A stretch of DNA of 64,000 nucleotides from Pteria penguin (taxonomy: Eukaryota; Mollusca; Bivalvia; Pterioida; Pteriidae). The notes below the pieces were generated by a model. The model did not search any database, had not been told where the DNA came from, and was given only the letters and a program-made list of their open reading frames with translations. The stretch spans positions 61,188,393 to 61,252,392 of the forward strand of contig CM068581.1 in assembly GCA_035048485.1 (NCBI GenBank), read 5' to 3'. Shown one piece after another: positions 25,201 to 34,200 of this stretch (its first letter is position 1; each line of letters begins with the position of its first letter). The position numbers and the translations under genes were made by a program.

Positions 25201-28200
25201 GAATCTTACTGAATTATAACAAGCAAATTCAGAGAACTGTGGTCCCCTCCTTTCGGGGTTCTATCAGTAAGGGTACATTGAAGTAGGTCAAAGGTCACAG
25301 TCAAGGTCAAATGATAAAAAATTTTGGTACCAACGGAAATGTATTGCAATAAGGGACACACATGCTAAATAAGAAGACCATTTTTGTGACAGATGGACAG
25401 AGACAGATGGACCGACAGACGAATGAGATTTAATGGTTCCGCACTTTGGTGAAAAGCAGGGGACAATAAGATAATATGCAACTTTATGTCATTATTACAT
25501 TTGACCTCCAAAAAGTCAGTCTAAACGTAGAGTTAGACCTAATTGTTGGAAATTTAGTCTGGTTGGGTATTTACGCCAAACTAATTCTATGCAAGGAGTT
25601 ATGCAAGTTGGTGAAACGGGCTCCTGCTTTTAATCCTGAAACTGACAGTATAATAAAACACTAATAACTCCCAGCGAGGTCCATATGGGAAATAATGACC
25701 TCTCAACCTGGCACTCTCAGTGGTCTAACCTGACCTCAGCCTTCGGTCTCACTCAGGTGGGACTGCTTCAAGTGCCAGGCCTAGAGGTCATTTTCCCGTA
25801 TCAACCTAACTGTATAATACTACACAAACCTTCGATACAGTTGTATATTATTATCGTGTAATGTGCGCAAACCTTCCATAAGATGTGGTAAACTAACTGG
25901 TAACACCACAATTTTCACAAAGCAGCCACAAAACTGCCATTATATTGTATCTAATTATAGCACAGTATACACAAAACTTCCACGGAAATCTGTCAGCCAA
26001 ACTACCAGAGGTTCTGAGAGTAGAGCAGCAAAGACTATTGATGTCAGGAAACATATCCAGACTTCATCGAAGATATCTCACAATCGGGCAGTAGTGTCAG
26101 ATACACTCGTTACATCACCAGTGTCAAATACAAGACTTACAGCGTCACCAAAATCAAATGTCAGGCCGTCAACTTTGCACAAATCAAGCAATAAACCAGC
26201 GACAGTACTGACTTCAGCCAACAGACCTGCAACATATGGAGCTGAGAAAGGCAAGTTATGTTTGTTGATGAAAGGATAGAGTTTTTAGATCCTTATTTCA
26301 AAAGAATAAGTTTGTTAGCCAGCTATTGTCATCTAGTGTGCAGGTCATCTAGCATTTATGTGTGTCCTGTCCCTCCTTTATCATCTGTAAAGTACATATC
26401 TCCATTGTTAATTTAGACTATGATTAAATTTGTTATGACTTGTACCATTAGCACAGGTCTAGTTTTGTATATTTTATCAATTTAAGCAATTATATGTTAT
26501 GTAAGGCCCAGTATAGATGTTATGTAAGGCCCAGTATAGATGTTATGTAAGGCCCAGTATAGATGTTATGTAAGGCCCTACATAATTGTTATAAGGACCC
26601 AGTATAGATATTATTAGGCTCTGTATAGCTTTTATATGGGCCCTGCATAGATGTTATAAGCGTCCTGTATAGATATTTTAGATCCCTGCAAAGATTTTAT
26701 TAGATTCCTGTGTAAATATTGATTTGCAACAAGAATTCCATCCGTCTGTCCTTCCATCTGTTTGTCTTTCTATCAACACTTTCATTTTGATGTGATTATT
26801 CGAAAGGTTTTAACATTGGCAATAACTTTTGAACCAAGAGGGGTTTGGCTTTGAAATTCCACACATGGATGCCTTGTGGAAGACCCTTTCATATGAGACA
26901 TTGTCCGTCTGTCTGACCTTGTCAAACTTTTTACCTTTACCTTGGACTTGATTTTGAAGTAAAAGACCATTGAAAATATATGCTTTACCTCTGACGTTGC
27001 TCTACTGGCAAGCTATGTTGTGTTCTTACAGCTCTTGTTTTCCAAATTGTAATGCATACTTGATTTAATAATACTCAAACTAATTTGAATAAACAGAACA
27101 ATTCTTATTATAAAGTACATTTAGATTTTTTATCCTTTAGATTCTGGACTTATAAAAACGACATCACTCAAAAATGAAAACTTCCAAATATTTCCAATGA
27201 ACATGTCTCCTGTGGAAGATTTAAGTCCAAGGCAGCTGTCAAGGTCTCCTTCAGATTTCATTGTAGAGGAGATACTTGGACTAAGATCTCCTTCACTGCC
27301 AACAGGTATTATATTATCGCATACAGTTCTCACAAAATTTATCTCTAATGGAGAGCCTGCATAGCTCATTTTGTAGCAGGCTTGGATCTAGAGATCCAGG
27401 GTTCAGATTCCTCTAGCAGCCTGTCAGTGCGTTGTCTTTCAGATGAGACATCAGCAGCCAAGGTCACATATCACAGTAAAACACATGAAAGCTCCCACAT
27501 TGCTTCAGATGTGTATGCTGCAATAGGTGTAAATTTCTGTGCATTGCATAAGATAGATGACTTCATCATGTACAAAAAATAATATTTGCAGAACACAAAA
27601 TAAGAAACAAACAAGTGATACAGGTAATGAAAACTAATGACTAAATTTACCACTCTGCAAACAAAGTTGGAGAGGTATATAGGTCTGTATGTCTATCTTT
27701 CAGTCCATGTGTAAAATCTATTTGCTTGCTTTCATGTGATTAATGTTTTACATAACTTGTCAAACTTCACAGTGAGCTTATGATAATCAAATTTCCTATA
27801 AAATCATATCAGTAACATGGTCTACTTCATGCAGTTTTTGTTGACGACACAAGAGTTATACTTGTACTGCCAAAGTCAAGATGACAAAGTGTTTGTAAAT
27901 TGTACTGAGTGCAAAATATGTGACAAGCCGGTTATTTCATACTGTCTGCGTAAAAACTGTCGTCATATCAATGGAGTAGGTTTTGTGTCACACTTGGGTG
28001 CTCTGTGCTTTTGTGTTGAAAACCATGCTGTTTCCATTGATAAACAGTTATTACTAGTGTGAAATAACCATTACTTCTAACATTAGCCCAATATTTTTTG
28101 GTGGAGGTGATCCCATTCCAGTAAAATTTGCTGAAAATCAAGTTGGATAACTTATAATAAACTTTTAGAGTTTAGATAGAGGAGGGATGACAAACATTTA

Positions 28201-31200
28201 AGTTTTGATAGTGGAGGATGACAAACATTTTGATGTTATGGACAATATAAAGCTAAGATAAAGGAATTAAATTATTCTCACTAGAAATTGAGAAAATTAA
28301 CATTTTTATACGCCCTTCTTTGACATACGTATTGAGGTATAGCATTGTCTGTCTGTCTGACCTTGTAGGCAGGATAAAGACCAAACCGTTCGGGCTAAGA
28401 CTGTCAAACTTGTTAACTTGGTACACTTACTCCTTATGTCAAGACCAATTTGCCAATTGTTTTTCAATGTCAAAGTTCAAGGTCATCGTAGTACTTGGTA
28501 AGAAACCCTTGTAGGCAGGATACAGATCAAACCGTTGGGGCTATGACTGTCAACCTTAGTACACTTATTCTTCATGCCAAGACAAAGACGCCTATTGTTT
28601 TTCAAGGTCAACGGTCAAAGTCGTAGTACTTCTTGGTAGGAAACCCTTGTAGACAGTATATAGCCCAAACCGTTGGGGCTAGGACTGTCAAACTTGGTAC
28701 ACTCCCTCCTCATGCCAAGACTTGATACACATACTCCTCATGCCAAGACTTGATACACTTACTCCTCATGCCAAGACTTGGTACACTTACTCCTCATGCC
28801 AAGACTTGATACACTTACTCCTCACGCCAAGACAAAGATGCCTTTTGTTTCTCAAAGTCAAAGGTGAAAGTTGTAGTACTACTTGGTTAGAAAACCGTGT
28901 AGTCAGGATACAGAATGAACTATTGGGGATGGAACAATTTAAGGGGGGGATGTGTATCAAATTCCCAGTTTATTAAAATGCTGCGAATTTGACTGGACTC
29001 TGGACCCAAAGTAAAATACTCTGTAAAATCCCTGTTATGTATACATCTTCTATGAATTTATATCATGATTTTGAGAATATCATGCATTTGTAATTTGAGA
29101 AGTTGATTTATTGTACGGTATTTATTTATCATCAAAGTGATTGTGAAGTATTTATGTCGAGTGCCGGGAGACTTCCAACATCTTGTGGAGAGTAACATAA
29201 TACTGAGAGGAAATGTAAAGACATATAAGGCCAAATGAAATAAAAATTTTGTTTCTCAGGCACTGCCTCATCACTGATATTGGGGCTGCATATGATATTT
29301 CTTATATTGTATTCTGGATTTCCTTTGTCTTTTTTTTGTCTCTCCATGTTTTCAGATTGAATTTTTCTTTAAAACATTCAACTTACATCAATGTTCAAGC
29401 ATGTTCAAGGTATCAGTGTACCAGTTGACCCTGACTGGTGCCATGTGAGCGTTCTGGCTACCCTGTCCTGCTCGGGATGAAAAACCCCAGGCTTCTTAGT
29501 GAATATAAATGCCAGGTACATCTTTCTGACTGAAATGCTATTTGTGAACTATCTGTTAACAAGTAACAATATTAAAATTTATTTAATGGGTCAGTATTTT
29601 TCAAGAGTTAAGGTATTTTCAGCAAACACATATTCAGCGTACTGAGGGGAAGTTAAAGCAAATTTTGAAAATGAAAAGCCATTGTGAGGTTTAGTTTTGT
29701 TTTGTTTTTTTGTTAGTATTTTTACTTTAATGGGATCTCCATACAGATCTTGTCGTAGGCATTAACATACCTCCCTTTGAGGGTTGTAGTGAGAGGTGTG
29801 ATGTAAATCAAATTTACATAAGCATCAGCCAGTTTGGTTTGGGGAATTGGTATTTTCTGTAACGTATGTTATAAAATTAATGATTTTCTTTAAAAAAAAA
29901 ACCTCCCTGCCTCATCATAATTTGATAAAAAAAAAATGCATGAGAAACAAAACACCAATTTTATTTGGCCTTTGCAGATTCGCAAAGTTCTATGAAATTG
30001 CCTCCACCAAAGTCAGATTTGTAATGAATCAGACAAGGAGACTCTTACATTTGCTTCGGGTAATTATGGGTTATTAGAAGTAGAGCATACACATCCTGTT
30101 TCTCTTGCTGCAGATGATGGTGATCAGATATTAGATGAGGATAGAACACAACCTGTTGCTTTTACTGCAGATGATTATGGGGTATTAGATGACGTTAGAG
30201 CACAACCTGTTGCATTCACTGCAAATGATGATGGGGTATTACATGAGGAGAGAACACAACCAGTTACTTTAGCTGCAGATTGTGTTGGAGTATTAAATGA
30301 GAGTTCAGAACCTTGTGCTCTCGCTGCAGATGATGATGGAATATCAGATAAGGAGAATATTCAGCCTTCTCCTCATACTCAGGCATCCAATAATGATGTG
30401 TTATCAGGCATGAACACCTCAAGCTCTCATTTCTCTATAGACTCTTTCACACATGAAGATGAAGGAAGATCATCTGCACAATTTAATGAAAGTGAAGTGT
30501 TCACAAACCTTTCAGGAATAGAGACAGTAGAATCCCATAATACTAATACACACAGCCCTAGAGTTCAGAAGGACGCAGTACAGCCTGAAAGCCCCGAGAG
30601 GTTGTCTCATTGGAGCAGTAATAGCAAAAACTCCTCCTTCTCTTCATTATATACCTCTCCTAAAAAGATTGTACAGTCATTACTCTCAGGTAAGTCAAAT
30701 GATAAAAATGTAATTGTATTTTGTTTGGTTAGTACTTCCCATGGTTTGACATGTTTTTATGATATACTGTAATGTATTGGAAGTTACCAAGGAGATGTAC
30801 AACAAGAGATGCTATAAAGCATTTATGTATCAGCCTCAATAAGAAAATAGCTATTTAATAGGTTATTTGAAAGTTTCATGTCAAGTTTATTTCTTTGAGG
30901 TTTTTTGGGGACTTTTTCTCTAAATTTTAATATAGGCACGTTCTGGCATGCTGAATGGAAGAGGTACAAACCACCCTGATGGCGATTTCTTAAAGTTCAT
31001 TTTACACCAAAACAAAATTTTAAATATCATTTTAGGAAAATATGACGGAAAAAGGAATTCTGACTAAATCTTTCTTGCATAATTCTGAATCATTGTCTTG
31101 CTTTATTCGGTGTGTAAAAGCAATTTTACAGTCATTATTCAGTTGACAAAAGAATAACATTAAGCAAAGGAATATATGTTTTTGTGAATTTCTTCAAGTA

Positions 31201-34200
31201 GTCAGTTGTTTGTGAATGAGCAAATTGTGCTAAAGTGAGCCATATAGGCCCACTTGTGCCTCATGTATTAAACACGTATTCAATAGAAATTATTGACTGA
31301 ATACGATTCTCACTTATAGAGTAAGGTTTCATATTCACATAAGATTATATTCCATGCTATTGGGAAAGGTGTACTTTAAGGATATGAAATGAATAAGTGA
31401 TTTAATTGAAATGATAGACAATGCAGCATGTGACAGTAACCTTGACGTTTGATTAGATATTCAGTATAGAAGTATTGTAGAACATGCTTTTAGCTCACCT
31501 GAGTCATATGCTTAGTTAAGCTCCAGTGACACTCATCGTGGATATTTTGTATTAGTCGTGTGTAAACTTTTCACATTGTTCCCTTCTTCCAAACATGCGA
31601 GTGCTAAGATCTATATCTCATCAGTCCTTACTTTAGAAATTGTTTTTGCTATATTTAAGCAACCCTTGTTTTTGTGGTTATCAGAGTTACCTTAGATATA
31701 ATGTTGCCTTTTGTCCTCCTTGGAAATAATAATATTTAGGATAGTGGTTGTATTTTTAGCTCACCTGAGCCAAAGCTCAAGTGAGCTTTTGTGATAGCTT
31801 GTCATCAGTATCCATCATTCGTCCAGTGATGTAAACTTTTCACTTTTTTTTTACTCCTTCAAAATCATTCAAAGGATTTTGATGAAACTTTGTAGGCATG
31901 AAGTACTCATGGTCCTCTACAAGTGTTGTTGTTTTATGTCTGGATCCATCAATAAGTGGCACAATCACATAGAAAAGTATGTTACAAAAGGTACCCTCCT
32001 TTGACGAACTTCTTTAGACCGGCTGTTTACAAATTACAGAGACAAACTGAAGGCATAGGAATGATGTAAAGGGATGTGTGAAGAAGTGTTGTTAATTTTG
32101 GTTCCATTCTTAAATCAAATGAACGTTTGACAGGTGTTTTTTTTTTCAACATTTAGTGATTTCACTGCATAAATTGGTAATTTTTCTCCTTTAGTTGATA
32201 ATATTGCTTTAATTTGGTTTCTTTTAATCATAATTATGGTTAAGAATGTAGCTGTGAAACAATTTTATAAATAAGTCAGTTTTTGGATTTTTATCGAATT
32301 TTTCAAGACTGTCAAAGAAAGGAGGGGGGATGTTCTTTCACATTTTCAACTTCTTGAGAAACACCTGAATGACATTTATGAAACTTAGTAGGAATTGTAC
32401 TCCTTTTCTCTTTGTCTGTGATCATCTTTTTATAGGAATAAATCTTATGTTGTGTTTTCAGATGTTTATTTTTTTAGTGCAACAACTATATATGACAACG
32501 AGAAAGTCAAATACACAAACTAAAATAATAAATTATAAACTAAACAGTTCTGAATAAAAGACTAAATGGTGCTAAGTTCAATATCTAGACATTAAAATAT
32601 TTTCTGAATTTTATTTCATCACAAAGCAGTATTAATACTATTTTCCTTGTAGTACACCCAACCCGTTATGTGAATAATATCTATCTAACATGTCAACATT
32701 ATCATTCGGGATGCCACTGCAAATGCTCTTTCAAATGCAGGTTTAATCATAAAGACCAGTCAAGATATTGAACTTCAACGGAATATCCAATTTGTGACAA
32801 TTGTAGCATATCGAATATTAACAAAATTACTATGACTACAATTAATAATACATGAAAATAAAACGATGTCAAAATTACTACCGGTACATAGTAAAGTACT
32901 ATTGCCGGACGACATTTAATGTCTGGGAAGTCATAGGGTCACAGAATGAAGTATTCATGGTACCCAACAGTTGTTGTCGTTTTTCATCCAGATCTGTTAA
33001 TAGGTGACACCACCACAGGCAAAAGTAGGTCACAGACACTAGACTTTTTTGACAAACTTCTTCTTCAAACCAGATACAGACAGAGACAAACCCAATGCAA
33101 AGGAATAATCTAGATGGATGTGTGAAGAAGTGGTGTTGTTTTTGGTTCTGTTCTGAAATGAAATTTTTGAAGTTTTTTCAATGTTGTTTTGGACTTAGTG
33201 ATTTCAATGAAGAAAAGTGTGATTTTTCTCCTTTGGTTGATAATATTGCTTTAAGTTGGTTTCTTTTAATCATAATTTAGTAAGGAATGTAACCATGAGA
33301 GAATTTTGTCAGTATTTTAATTTTTGGATTTTTTTATTTATTCTTTAAAACGAATGAAAGAAAGTGGTGGGGGTTGTTCACAATTTCAATCTCTGCTGCA
33401 AAACCACAGGAAAGATTTTGATGAAACTTGGTTGGAATGAAATACTCAGGCTCTCTTGCAAGAGTTCATGTTTTTCATCCAGATCTGTGTACAGGTTTTT
33501 GAGCATTCATTTACTGTAAATTATTATAGAGTTAAGGGTAATGAATATTAATTTTGCCTGCATAAACATTTGCTTAATGTTGATGATGATTTAAATTTTA
33601 CACTCACTTCTCAGTATAAACTGTATTCACAACACATTAATTATCAGGGAATATGTATATTTATCTGCAAATTTTTCAAACTGTCAGTTGAATAAGGAAA
33701 TTGTGTTAAGTGAGCGATATATAGGCCCACTTGGGCATCTTGTTAGAGTACGTGAGGTGAAGACTCAAGCAAGCTATTGTGATAGCACACCATTCATTGT
33801 CATCATGAATCCATCCTTTATTGTTTTCACATTTCTGAAGTCCCTTTCCAGAACCATTCTTGGTTCAAACTTGAAATCAAGTACTCAAGGTCCCCTATAA
33901 GTGTTATTGCTTTTCAGCCAGACCTGTCAAGGGGTAGATTCAGAGCATTTTAGACTCCAAAGGGTACTCTCCTTTGACAAACCTCTTCAAACTGGCATCA
34001 TAGATTGACAGACTATATGTATCAGAATGATTTAAAAGGTGTCTTAAGAAGTATCACAGTTTTTGTTTCACTTTAAAAACAAATTTTTGATGTGTTTTTG
34101 GACTTTTTCACAGTTTATGTTTGCACATAAAAAATCTCAATTTGCTTTAAAGTTGGTTCAGTCGCAGAATTTGAAAAATTAAGTGACTTTGTATTAGGTA

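Larger units (their letters stand above)
24481..25960. other. HAUS6 intron with SINE fragment, hairpin repeat and foldback
   Basis: It contains a repeat with CCCATGGGATGAGGATGATCC (24836-24965), a degenerate plus-strand SINE fragment (24970-25060), a hairpin-headed repeat on the minus strand (about 25380-25470) and a foldback (25686-25801). Confidence 0.6.
27306..30032. other. HAUS6 intron with SINE, tandem repeat and inverted-repeat element
   Basis: It contains a SINE (27350-27525), a hairpin-headed repeat with a TTGTCTGTCTGTCTGACC tract (from about 28312), the 28-bp repeats (28705-28830) and the GGCCAAAT inverted-repeat element copy 3 (29226-29973). Confidence 0.6.
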
